A DNA stretch of 64,000 bases from Bradyrhizobium niftali (GTDB lineage: Bacteria; Pseudomonadota; Alphaproteobacteria; Rhizobiales; Xanthobacteraceae): contig NZ_SPQT01000009.1 of the NCBI RefSeq assembly GCF_004571025.1, positions 62,001 to 126,000 on the forward strand, read 5' to 3'. The translations under genes were made by a program, and so were the position numbers. Positions 1 to 7,998 of the stretch are shown one piece after another (within the stretch, counting starts at the first letter, position 1; every line of letters begins with the position of its first letter). The notes beneath the pieces were generated by a model. The model was not told the DNA's origin, did not search any database, and saw nothing but the letters and a program-made list of their open reading frames with translations.

Positions 1-1
1 G

Positions 2-136
2 ATGGACTGCATCGACGATGAAGCCGCGATCTCTCGCGCCGCGAAACTCGTCGACAGCCACGATGTGGAACTCTGGCAACTCGATCGTCCAGTCGCGAGA
101 TTTGAGGCGCTGTCCGGACAGATGCGCAGGAAATAG
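2..136 (+). CDS. Small hypothetical protein, 3' end only
   Basis: An open frame enters from the left edge and stops with TAG after about 44 codons. The readable part is acidic and polar, with a WQLDR segment, and resembles the C-terminus of short (about 70-80 aa) unknown proteins that are common in Bradyrhizobium genomes. No catalytic motif or membrane segment is visible. The true start lies outside the window, so the frame could also be longer. Function unknown. Confidence 0.5.
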   Translation: MDCIDDEAAISRAAKLVDSHDVELWQLDRPVARFEALSGQMRRK

Positions 137-164
137 GTCGTAGCCTTTTCGGGTGTTGTCTTCC

Positions 165-800
165 CGTCGCGTCGGGGGGCGCTTGCCCGACGGGCAAAAC
201 ATCGCGGACGCTGTCAATCCGCCTGCGCAAAAAGATTCCGCTTTACCGAAATTCGGATTTATCGTATGTGTTCGCCCATCCCGGCTCATCCTTGAGGGGC
301 GATCATGTGGTCGTCATTTTCGCGAGCCGGGCTTGCGGTGGACGCGGCAGCGTCGGGCGCGAGAGTTGCGGGCAGGGCGGATTGCTCTCCGTGAGCCCAA
401 GACTTCGTGCCAGACGAGCGGCGCTGTCAGGTTCGTCTCGCCAGCAGGTTTCCGGCTCCGTCGACAGGGCCGGGAAAACCGCGGCGAAATGGCGGGCCGT
501 GCGTACGGCAAAACCGTGTGGTCCTGGTCGTCGTTGCTACGGTCAAGCTCTTGCGGAGGCGGCAGTCGCGTCAACCGGCGCGACGCCGGTGAATTCCGTG
601 AAGGCGAGGGAGGCCAGAACGAACTCGGCTCCCGGGAGAGCACGGCATAAGCCGTCCGACCACTGCGCAGGGAAGGCCGAGTGATTGGCTACACCTGTAT
701 GCTGCTGTGCGGTTTCTGCGTGTGCATTTTGCGCAGCAGACCGCGGGTGCCAGCTGGCACCCGGCCTTCCCTGTGCCCTCTTGGCTTAGAGGGCAGAGCG
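165..800 (+). repeat. Large composite Bradyrhizobium repeat, copy A
   Basis: This non-coding stretch matches, block by block and in the same order, the reverse complement of 49870-50410. Shared blocks include GCCCGACGGGCAA (about 184), a palindromic TTTACCGAAATTCGGA block (about 243), GTACGGCAAAACCGTGTGG (about 502), CATAAGCCGT (about 646), CAGGGAAGGCCG (about 669), ACACCTGTATGC (about 692) and GGGTGCCAGCTGGCACCCGG (about 745). Short overlapping open frames cover it in several phases, none with a family signature or convincing ribosome site. From memory, such sequences are dispersed through Bradyrhizobium genomes and often mis-called as genes. Confidence 0.75.
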
Positions 801-864
801 ACGAAGCAAAGCTCGGGCGAATTGCGCCGCGAGAACGGGAAGGCGTGTCTGCGACCACACCCTC

Positions 865-1375
865 GCTGTCATCGCCCGCCTTGTGCGCACTTGCGCATTG
901 GGGCGGGCGATCCAGTATTCCAGAGGCGGTTGTGATGGAGCCGAGAGGCCGCGGCGTACTGGATTCCCCGCCTTCGCGGGGAATGACAGTGTCATCTGGA
1001 GAGCCAGCCCATACCTCATACTCCGTCATTGCGAGCGCAGCGAAGCAATCCAGAATCCCTCCGCGGTGACAGTCTGGATTGCTTCGCTGTGCTCGAAATG
1101 ACGGTGTGGAGACAGTTCGCCCCACACTCGGCGTCATCGCCCGGCTTGACCGGGCGATCCAGTACTCCGAGACGGCAGTGATTGAGCCGAGGAGCTGCGG
1201 CGTACTGGATTCCCCGCCTTCGCGGGGAATGACAGTGTCATCTGGAGAGCCAGCCCATACCTCACGCTCCGTCATTGCGAGCGGAGCGAAGCAATCCAGA
1301 CTGCCACTCGCTGCGCTCGCAATGACGGTGGGGGAAGAGTGTGCGCCACTCCATCGCCCGCACCTCAGGATGACG
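865..1375. repeat. Mosaic of REP-like repeats, tandemly duplicated
   Basis: Two near-identical stretches, 951-1053 and 1197-1300, lie 246 bp apart. Each carries GGATTCCCCGCC..GGCGGGGAATGACAG type hairpins and then GTCATTGCGAGCG.AGCGAAGCAATCCAG. The preceding 40-50 bp are also recognisably duplicated. Translation gives the familiar spurious strings RHCERSEAIQ and DCFAALAMT. The same families recur at 17294-17412 and 25214-25376. No gene is supported here. Confidence 0.8.
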
Positions 1376-1745
1376 GGGCTGGCAATCTGAGGGCGCGACT
1401 CAGTTGAGGCGCGCTCCCTCCGTGAGGCTGCGCCGGGGCGCGCCGCACCCGCCGCAAAATCTGAAGTTGTGGATTGTCATCTTCGTGAGGGTATCTCAGT
1501 AAGCCGACCCGTGTCTTCCCGGTAACGATTGTGCTGTTCACGCAACACTCCTTCCGGATTAAGCCCTCATCGCTAGCCATTCGCATCACCGCCGCTTTTT
1601 AGCCACACCCGAACATGAATAAAATCACTCTAATGTTTCAGGGACTGCGGCGGTCCTCGAGGCGAACGGGAAATCCCAAGGTCGATTCAAATCTTGGCTC
1701 TGATTTTTCGGGTCTGAAAGGGTTGACCGAGGAAACTGGTTTGCG
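1376..1745. other. Gene-free region upstream of ilvD
   Basis: No open frame here looks like a protein, and no tRNA or riboswitch fold is recognisable. The part from about 1560 to 1640 is less GC-rich and could hold the ilvD promoter, but no clear -35/-10 pair was found. No leader-peptide attenuator (a run of Ile, Leu or Val codons) was seen. Confidence 0.4.
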
Positions 1746-3470
1746 ATGGACGCGAAGACCAACATCAAGCAGAGGCTGCCGAGCCGTCACGTGACGGAAG
1801 GCCCTTCGCGCGCGCCCCATCGGTCCTACTTCTACGCCATGGGCCTGACCACCGAGCAGATCCATCAGCCCTTCGTCGGCGTCGCCTCCTGCTGGAATGA
1901 AGCCGCCCCCTGCAACATCTCCCTGATGCGCCAGGCGCAGGCAGTGAAGAAGGGCGTCGCGCATGCCGGCGGCACCCCCCGCGAATTCTGCACCATCACC
2001 GTCACCGACGGCATCGCCATGGGCCATGACGGCATGCGCTCCTCGCTGCCGTCGCGCGAATGCATCGCCGACTCCGTCGAGCTGACCGTCCGCGGCCATG
2101 CCTATGATGCCCTTGTCGGCCTTGCCGGCTGCGACAAGTCGCTGCCGGGCATGATGATGGCGATGGTGCGCCTCAACGTGCCCTCGATCTTCATCTATGG
2201 CGGCTCGATCCTGCCCGGTAATTTCCGCGGGCAGCAGGTCACCGTGCAGGACATGTTCGAGGCCGTCGGCAAGCACTCGGTCGGCGCCATGTCGGACGAG
2301 GATCTCGACGAGATCGAACGCGTGGCGTGTCCCTCGGCGGGTGCCTGCGGCGCGCAGTTCACCGCCAACACCATGGCGACCGTCTCGGAGGCCATCGGCC
2401 TGGCGCTGCCTTACTCGGCCGGCGCTCCGGCACCGTATGAAATCCGCGACGCCTTCTGCATGACCGCGGGCGAGCAGGTGATGGAGCTGATCGCCCAAAA
2501 CATCCGGCCGCGCGACATCGTCACCCGCAAGGCTTTGGAGAACGCCGCCGCCGTTGTCGCGGCCTCCGGCGGCTCGACCAATGCTGCGCTGCACCTGCCG
2601 GCGATCGCGCACGAGTGCGGCATCAAGTTCGACCTGTTCGACGTCGCCGAAATCTTCAAAAAGACACCTTATGTCGCGGATTTGAAGCCGGGCGGCCGTT
2701 ATGTCGCCAAAGACATGTTTGAAGTAGGTGGCATCCCGCTTCTGATGAAGACGCTGCTCGACAACGGATTTCTCCACGGCGACTGCATTACCGTCACCGG
2801 TCGAACGATCGCCGAAAACCTCAAGAGCGTGAAGTGGAATCCGCACCAGGACGTGGTGCACCCGGCAGACAAGCCGATCACCGTCACCGGCGGTGTGGTG
2901 GGTCTGAAGGGCAATTTGGCGCCAGAAGGTGCGATCGTGAAAGTCGCGGGAATGTCCAACCTCAAGTTTACCGGTCCGGCCAGGTGCTTCGACCGGGAGG
3001 AGGATGCTTTCGAGGCGGTCCAGAAGCGCACCTACCGCGAAGGCGAAGTCATCGTGATCCGCTACGAGGGCCCCAAGGGCGGCCCGGGCATGCGGGAAAT
3101 GCTCCAGACCACCGCGGCGCTGACCGGACAGGGCATGGGCGGCAAGATCGCGCTCATCACCGACGGCCGCTTCTCCGGCGCCACCCGCGGCTTCTGCATC
3201 GGCCATGTCGGGCCGGAAGCCGCCATCGGCGGCCCGATCGGGCTGCTCGAGGATGGCGACATCATCGAGATCGATGCGGACGTCGGTACCCTTAACGTAA
3301 AATTGAGCGACCAGGAGCTTGCCCAGCGCAAGACCAAATGGAGCGCTCGCGCGACTAACCACACGACGGGCGCGCTCTGGAAATATGCTCAGCAGGTTGG
3401 ACCAGCGGTCGGGGGGGCAGTCACCCATCCCGGCGGTGCGCACGAGAAACAGTGTTATGCGGACATCTAG
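1746..3470 (+). CDS. ilvD: Dihydroxy-acid dehydratase
   Basis: Dehydrates 2,3-dihydroxy-isovalerate and 2,3-dihydroxy-3-methylvalerate to the 2-oxo acids in valine and isoleucine synthesis; cytosolic. The 574-residue product is full length for the IlvD/Edd family. Three cysteines at the family's cluster positions are visible: C56 (in APCN), C129 (in GCDKSLPG) and C201 (in SAGACG). This spacing fits the [2Fe-2S] type. The stop lies 14 nt inside the next gene. The genus often has more than one IlvD-family dehydratase, so a sugar-acid dehydratase role is possible but less likely. ilvA, for an earlier step of isoleucine synthesis, is at 30973. Confidence 0.9.
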   Translation: MDAKTNIKQRLPSRHVTEGPSRAPHRSYFYAMGLTTEQIHQPFVGVASCWNEAAPCNISLMRQAQAVKKGVAHAGGTPREFCTITVTDGIAMGHDGMRSSLPSRECIADSVELTVRGHAYDALVGLAGCDKSLPGMMMAMVRLNVPSIFIYGGSILPGNFRGQQVTVQDMFEAVGKHSVGAMSDEDLDEIERVACPSAGACGAQFTANTMATVSEAIGLALPYSAGAPAPYEIRDAFCMTAGEQVMELIAQNIRPRDIVTRKALENAAAVVAASGGSTNAALHLPAIAHECGIKFDLFDVAEIFKKTPYVADLKPGGRYVAKDMFEVGGIPLLMKTLLDNGFLHGDCITVTGRTIAENLKSVKWNPHQDVVHPADKPITVTGGVVGLKGNLAPEGAIVKVAGMSNLKFTGPARCFDREEDAFEAVQKRTYREGEVIVIRYEGPKGGPGMREMLQTTAALTGQGMGGKIALITDGRFSGATRGFCIGHVGPEAAIGGPIGLLEDGDIIEIDADVGTLNVKLSDQELAQRKTKWSARATNHTTGALWKYAQQVGPAVGGAVTHPGGAHEKQCYADI

Positions 3471-4278
3471 GCGTGCCATTGTTGCGTTTGTGTTGGGGGC
3501 CGGTGCTCTGGCCGCGCCGGCGCTCGCCTTCGACGGCGCGCCGGTCAACCAGAAGGACGCGACCATCCCTGTCGTGACCACCTTGCCGGGGGCCGCTGGT
3601 GCGGTGCGCAGCAAGGTGCCGCCGGCGACCCAGGAAACCTCGCTCAGCGCCCTGCAATATGCCGCCGAGGGCGGCCATCCGATCGCGCAGTGGAAGCTCG
3701 GCCGCATGTACGCCAATGGCGACGGCGTGGCCCAGGACGACGTGCGCGCCTTCGAATATTTCAGCCGGATCGCCAACGCGCATGCCGAGGACAGCCCCTC
3801 GGCGCCGCAGGCGCAGATCGTGGCCAATGCCTTCGTCGCGCTCGGCCGCTACTATCTCAGCGGCATCCCGAACTCGAAGATCAAGCCGGACCAGGACCGG
3901 GCGCGGGAGATGTTCTCCTATGCGGCCTCCTATTTCGGCAACGCGGATGCCCAGTACGATCTGGCCCGGCTGTACCTGAAGACGCCGGACGCCTCGCGCG
4001 AGGATTTCCGCTATGGCGCGCGCTGGCTCGGGCTCGCCGCGCAGAAGGGCCAGCACGAGGCGCAGGCGCTGCTCGGCCAGATGCTGTTCAACGGCGACCG
4101 CCTGCCGCGGCAGGCCGCGCGCGGCCTGATGTGGCTGACGCTGGCGCGCGACAGTGCCGGTGCCGAGGAGACCTGGATCAAGGAAAGCTACAACCGCGCC
4201 TTCGCCAAGGCCTCCGACGACGACCGCGCCATGTGCCTGCAAATGCTGGAACAATGGGTGCAGGGCCGCCGCGAGTGA
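3457..4278 (+). CDS. Sel1-repeat periplasmic protein, ExoR-like
   Basis: The 273-residue product starts with a signal peptide (RR then a hydrophobic stretch ending APALA at about residue 24), followed by at least four Sel1/TPR-like repeats (AAEGGHPIAQWKLGRMYANG, AQYDLARLYLK, HEAQALLGQMLFNGD and one more degenerate). Length, secretion signal and repeat layout resemble ExoR, the periplasmic inhibitor of the ExoS-ChvI kinase pair in rhizobia. That assignment is inference. The ATG chosen is the last one before the signal peptide and overlaps ilvD by 14 nt, so translation may be coupled. An upstream in-frame ATG at 3319 would add a basic extension made of ilvD sequence and is unlikely. Confidence 0.75.
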   Translation: MRTSRRAIVAFVLGAGALAAPALAFDGAPVNQKDATIPVVTTLPGAAGAVRSKVPPATQETSLSALQYAAEGGHPIAQWKLGRMYANGDGVAQDDVRAFEYFSRIANAHAEDSPSAPQAQIVANAFVALGRYYLSGIPNSKIKPDQDRAREMFSYAASYFGNADAQYDLARLYLKTPDASREDFRYGARWLGLAAQKGQHEAQALLGQMLFNGDRLPRQAARGLMWLTLARDSAGAEETWIKESYNRAFAKASDDDRAMCLQMLEQWVQGRRE

Positions 4279-4283
4279 TCCCC

Positions 4284-4308
4284 AGGAGGCGGCGTTACGC
4301 CGCCTCGA
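4284..4308. terminator. Hairpin between convergent genes
   Basis: A perfect 9-bp stem GAGGCGGCG / CGCCGCCTC (4286-4294 with 4298-4306) with loop TTA sits between the Sel1 gene and xthA, which converge. There is no T-tract on either side, so it is a weak intrinsic terminator candidate; it may instead protect the 3' ends. Confidence 0.4.
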
Positions 4309-5092
4309 GATCCAGATCCGCCCATACCGGAACGTGGTCCGACGGCTTCTCCCAGCCGCGCACATAGCTGTCGATGCCGACATTGGCGAGCTTATCGCTG
4401 GCCTGCGGCGACAGCAGCAGATGGTCGATGCGCAGCCCCTGGTTCTTCTGCCAGGCGCCGGCCTGGTAGTCCCAGAAAGTGTAGAGCCCCGGCTCGTCGG
4501 TCACGGCCCGCAAGGCATCGGTCAGGCCGAGGCCGAGCAGGGACTGAAAGCTCTCCCGCGTCTCGGCCTTGAACAGGGCGTCCTCAGTCCAGGCGGCAGG
4601 ATTGGAGACGTCGCGTGCATGCGGAATGACGTTGAAGTCGCCGGCGAGGATCAGCGGCTCCTCGGTCTTGAGGCGCTCCTTCGAATATTCAAGAAGTCGC
4701 GACATCCATTTGAGCTTGTAGGGATATTTCTCGATCCCGACCGGATTGCCGTTGGGCAGGTAGAGGCAGGCGATGCGCAGCACGCCGGATTTGAGCGTCA
4801 CCACGCCCTCGAGGAAGCGGGCATGCACATCCTCGTCGTCGCCGGCCAGCCCCGACTTGGTCTCATCGAAGCGGAGCTTCGAAAGCAGGGCGACGCCGTT
4901 GAACGTCTTCTGCCCGTGCGTGACCACGTTGTAGCCGAGCGCCTCGATCTCCAGGCGCGGGAACGCCTCATCGACGCATTTGATCTCCTGGAGGCAGACG
5001 ATGTCCGGCTGGCACTCCTTCAGCCAGGTCAGGAGCAGATCGATCCGCTGCCGGACCGAGTTGACGTTCCAGGTGGCTACTCTGATGGGCAT
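4295..5092 (-). CDS. xthA: Exodeoxyribonuclease III
   Basis: AP endonuclease and 3'-5' exonuclease of base-excision repair. The 265-residue product has the exonuclease-endonuclease-phosphatase fold motifs in order: ATWNVNS at the N-terminus, CLQEIKC, the GDFNV motif in mid-protein and the C-terminal SDHVPVWADL. MPIRVATWNVNSVRQR is the standard family N-terminus, so the start is placed at 5092 rather than at the ATG eight codons upstream. It converges with the Sel1 gene. Confidence 0.9.
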   Translation of the reverse strand: MPIRVATWNVNSVRQRIDLLLTWLKECQPDIVCLQEIKCVDEAFPRLEIEALGYNVVTHGQKTFNGVALLSKLRFDETKSGLAGDDEDVHARFLEGVVTLKSGVLRIACLYLPNGNPVGIEKYPYKLKWMSRLLEYSKERLKTEEPLILAGDFNVIPHARDVSNPAAWTEDALFKAETRESFQSLLGLGLTDALRAVTDEPGLYTFWDYQAGAWQKNQGLRIDHLLLSPQASDKLANVGIDSYVRGWEKPSDHVPVWADLDLEAA

Positions 5093-5225
5093 TTCGACGG
5101 CTCCGGGCAGGGGCACCCGTTAGAACAAAATGCAAACGCCCCCGTCAAGGACGCCGCAAAATCTCCCACAAAATTAACCCGGCTTAAGCGGGCCGCAGGC
5201 CATTGATACGGAAAAGGTTCCATGG

Positions 5226-7553
5226 ATGGGTTGGCGGGTCGAAACTTCACAACGAGCTGAGCCGCGCGACGGGCTGGTCGGCGCGTTCCTGTATTGGCTC
5301 GGCGGCTTCGAGATCGAGGACGGCCTGACCGCCGATCTCAGCGAGCGCGAGCTGGGACGGATCCGCGCCAAGCAGATCGACGCGGTAACGCGGCTGATCC
5401 CGGTGACGATGGCCGTCACACTGCTCAACGTCGCCATCGTGCTGATCCTGTTCTGGGGCAGGGGCTGGAACGACTTCCTCGCGATCTGGGGCCTGACGCT
5501 CGCGGCCACCGCCTCGCTCGCGGTCCGTTCGTGGCGGCGGTCGCATCGGAACCCGCCGCAGGAGGCTTCGCCCCGCGCCGCACGGCACATGCTGCGGCAG
5601 GCGTTCTTCCTCGCCGCGATCTGGGCCACGCTGCCACTCGCGCTGTTCAGCCACATCGAGCCGACCAGCCAGCTGATCCTGGCCTGCCTGATGGTCGGCG
5701 TGATGTCCGGCGGCGTCTTCACGCTCTCGACCTTCCCGCGCGCCGGCCTCGTCTATCTCGCCACGATGACGGTCGGCTGCGCCGGCGCGCTGCTATTGTG
5801 CGGCGCCGGGCCGTATCTGGTGACCTCGGGGTTCCTGCTGCTGTTCGCGTTCTTCATGGCGCGCAACATCGTCTCGCAAGGCAATTTGTTCCTCGGCAAT
5901 CTCAAGTCTCAGCTCGAGCTCGAGCGGCAGACCGAGATCATCTCGCTGCTGCTGAAGGATTTCCAGGAGAACGCCAGCGACTGGCTGTGGCAGACCGACG
6001 CCGAGGGACACCTGATCGACGTACCCGAGCGCTTCGCCGATGTCGCGCAGCTGCCGCTTCCGCTGCTGAAGGGCTCGCTTTTCGCCGACGTGCTCGACAT
6101 GCTCTGCCCCGAGGACAAGGGTGCGGCCTACAACATCGTCGGCCTGATGGAACATGCCGAGCCACTGCACGAGATGAACCTCAAGGTCGTTGCCGGCGGC
6201 GAGGCGCGGCTGTGGTCGCTCACCGCGAAGCCGGCCTACGACCGCGACGGCCAGTTCCTCGGCTATCGCGGCTTCGGCCGCGACGTGACCGAGCGCTGGC
6301 GCGCGGAAAAGGCCGAGGCCGAGAGCTGCGCCAAGTCGGACTTCCTCGCCGTGATGAGCCACGAGATCCGGACGCCCATGAACGGCGTGCTCGGGCTTGC
6401 CAGCATGCTGCTCGAAACCAAGCTCGATCCGGAGCAGCGCGAGGCCGTCACCACGATCCGCGAGTCCGGCGACAATCTGCAGCGCATCCTCAACGACATC
6501 CTCGATCTGTCCAAGCTCGAGGCCGGCCGCTTCGCATTCGAGGCGATCGACTTCGCACCGCAGGCGCTGGTCGAGACGGTCGCGACCGTCGTGCGCGCGA
6601 GCGCCAAGAGCAAGGGGCTCACGGTCAAGGTCGAGCTCGATCCCAACCTGCCGCCGACTCTGCGCGGCGACGTCGCGCGCATCCGGCAGGTGCTGCTCAA
6701 CCTCGCGTCCAACGCGGTGAAGTTCACCGACGAAGGCGAGGTGACGATCTCGGCCACCTGCCAGGCGCGGCGCGACCTGCTGGCGACCGTCGAATGGACC
6801 GTCACGGACAGCGGCATCGGCATCGCCCCCGAAAAACTCGGCCAGCTGTTCAGCGATTTCGCCCAGGCCGACGCCTCGATCAGCCGGCGCTTCGGCGGCA
6901 CCGGGCTTGGGCTCGCGATCTCCCGGCGCATTATCGAGCAGATGGGCGGCACGATCGGCGTCACCTCGACGCCGGGCGAGGGCTCGACTTTCCACTTCAC
7001 GCTGGTGCTGCCCTGGAGCCAGGCGCCGGTATCAGACCAGGCGGCCGGCCGCGACGAGGCCGACGAGCTCAAGGTGCGTATCGCCGAACTCGACCGGCCG
7101 TTGAAGGTGCTGGTCGCCGAGGACGATGCCGTCAACCGCATGGTCGTGAGCAAGATGCTCGGTGCCTTCGATGTCGAGCTGCGCGTCGTCACCGACGGCG
7201 TCGAGGCCGTCGCTGCGGCCTCGGAGGGCGATTACGATATCGTGCTGATGGACGTGCGCATGCCCGACATGGACGGTCTTGCGGCAACCCGGGCGATCCG
7301 CGCGCAGGGCAGCCGCTTCGAAGCCCTGCCGATCATCGCGCTCACCGCCAACGCCTTCCCCGAAGACGTCAGGATCTGCCGCGAGGCGGGCATGTCGGAC
7401 TTCTTGGCAAAGCCGCTGCGCAAGCCCGCGCTGGTCGCGGCATTGCTGCGGGCGCTAAACCACGTGGCGTCGGACGACGCGCCGCTTCAGCCGGAGCTGA
7501 TGCCGGTCGAAGTCGAGTGGAGCGAGGAAGAACGGCAGATCACCGGCGCGTAG
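5226..7553 (+). CDS. Hybrid sensor histidine kinase / response regulator
   Basis: A 775-residue inner-membrane signalling protein. Several hydrophobic helices span residues about 55-220, followed by a PAS-like domain (about 240-365), a HisKA dimerisation domain with phospho-accepting H379 in FLAVMSHEIRTPMNG, an HATPase domain (N box RQVLLNLASNAVKF, G boxes DSGIGIAP and GTGLGLAI), then a receiver domain (about 625-745) with acidic pocket at about 631-632 and phospho-acceptor D676 in LMDVRMPDMDG. No separate regulator gene is adjacent, so the output partner is unknown. The input signal cannot be deduced from sequence. Confidence 0.88.
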   Translation: MGWRVETSQRAEPRDGLVGAFLYWLGGFEIEDGLTADLSERELGRIRAKQIDAVTRLIPVTMAVTLLNVAIVLILFWGRGWNDFLAIWGLTLAATASLAVRSWRRSHRNPPQEASPRAARHMLRQAFFLAAIWATLPLALFSHIEPTSQLILACLMVGVMSGGVFTLSTFPRAGLVYLATMTVGCAGALLLCGAGPYLVTSGFLLLFAFFMARNIVSQGNLFLGNLKSQLELERQTEIISLLLKDFQENASDWLWQTDAEGHLIDVPERFADVAQLPLPLLKGSLFADVLDMLCPEDKGAAYNIVGLMEHAEPLHEMNLKVVAGGEARLWSLTAKPAYDRDGQFLGYRGFGRDVTERWRAEKAEAESCAKSDFLAVMSHEIRTPMNGVLGLASMLLETKLDPEQREAVTTIRESGDNLQRILNDILDLSKLEAGRFAFEAIDFAPQALVETVATVVRASAKSKGLTVKVELDPNLPPTLRGDVARIRQVLLNLASNAVKFTDEGEVTISATCQARRDLLATVEWTVTDSGIGIAPEKLGQLFSDFAQADASISRRFGGTGLGLAISRRIIEQMGGTIGVTSTPGEGSTFHFTLVLPWSQAPVSDQAAGRDEADELKVRIAELDRPLKVLVAEDDAVNRMVVSKMLGAFDVELRVVTDGVEAVAAASEGDYDIVLMDVRMPDMDGLAATRAIRAQGSRFEALPIIALTANAFPEDVRICREAGMSDFLAKPLRKPALVAALLRALNHVASDDAPLQPELMPVEVEWSEEERQITGA

Positions 7554-7557
7554 GCGC

Positions 7558-7887
7558 TCAGATCGAGAAGCTGGTCCCGCAGCCGCAGGACGCCGTCGCG
7601 TTGGGATTGTTAACGCGGAACGAGGCGCCGATCAGGTCATCGACGAAATCGACCTGCGACCCCGCCAGAAACGGCTGGGAGGCGGAATCGACCAGCACCA
7701 CCGCATTGTCCTGCTCGATCACGAGATCGTCGTCGGTGCGGTCGCGGTCGATGTCGAACTTGTACTGGAAGCCGGAACAGCCGCCGCCCTCGACCGAGAT
7801 GCGCAGCATCGCGCCCAACCCTTCGCCCTTGAGGATCTCCCCAATCCGGCGTGCGGCCCGGTCACTGATGGTCACGGCAGTCGTCAT
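7558..7887 (-). CDS. erpA: Iron-sulfur cluster insertion protein, A-type
   Basis: A 109-residue A-type carrier that delivers Fe-S clusters to apo-proteins. The three ligand cysteines are present: C37 in GGGCSGF and C101/C103 in the terminal SCGCGTSFSI. ErpA fits better than IscA because no isc or suf genes are nearby, but the paralogues are hard to separate by eye. The stop lies 4 nt past the stop of the convergent histidine kinase. It is divergent from the dGTPase-like gene across 111 bp that contain an inverted repeat. Confidence 0.85.
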   Translation of the reverse strand: MTTAVTISDRAARRIGEILKGEGLGAMLRISVEGGGCSGFQYKFDIDRDRTDDDLVIEQDNAVVLVDSASQPFLAGSQVDFVDDLIGASFRVNNPNATASCGCGTSFSI

Positions 7888-7914
7888 TTCCGGTCTCCGA
7901 TCGTCGGCGGCGTC

Positions 7915-7934
7915 ATACCCAATTCATTTGGTAT
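7915..7934. promoter_or_regulatory. Inverted repeat between erpA and the dGTPase-like gene
   Basis: ATACCCAAT-TC-ATTTGGTAT: two 9-bp arms with one mismatch and a 2-bp spacer, 28 bp upstream of the erpA start. Size and place suit a dimeric repressor. It does not match the Irr, RirA or IscR consensus I know well, so no regulator is named. Confidence 0.4.
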
Positions 7935-7998
7935 CCCGCATCCGGCATAGTTAAGTGCCACCATACGCAGAATCAAATGGATAGGGACTAAATTCGCC

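Noticed and set aside
571..1275. Minus-strand open frame of about 234 codons over the repeats
   Set aside because: It runs through REP units and copy A; text such as DCFAALAMT and VIPREGGESSTP is the usual false translation of these repeats. No ribosome site or family.
1638..3827. Very long minus-strand frame opposite ilvD
   Set aside because: High-GC antisense shadow of ilvD and the Sel1 gene: Arg/Gly/Ala-rich, no domains, while both plus-strand genes are clear.
5294..7954. 886-codon frame overlapping the histidine kinase gene
   Set aside because: +1 shadow frame rich in Arg, Ala and Pro; the kinase frame has all catalytic motifs.
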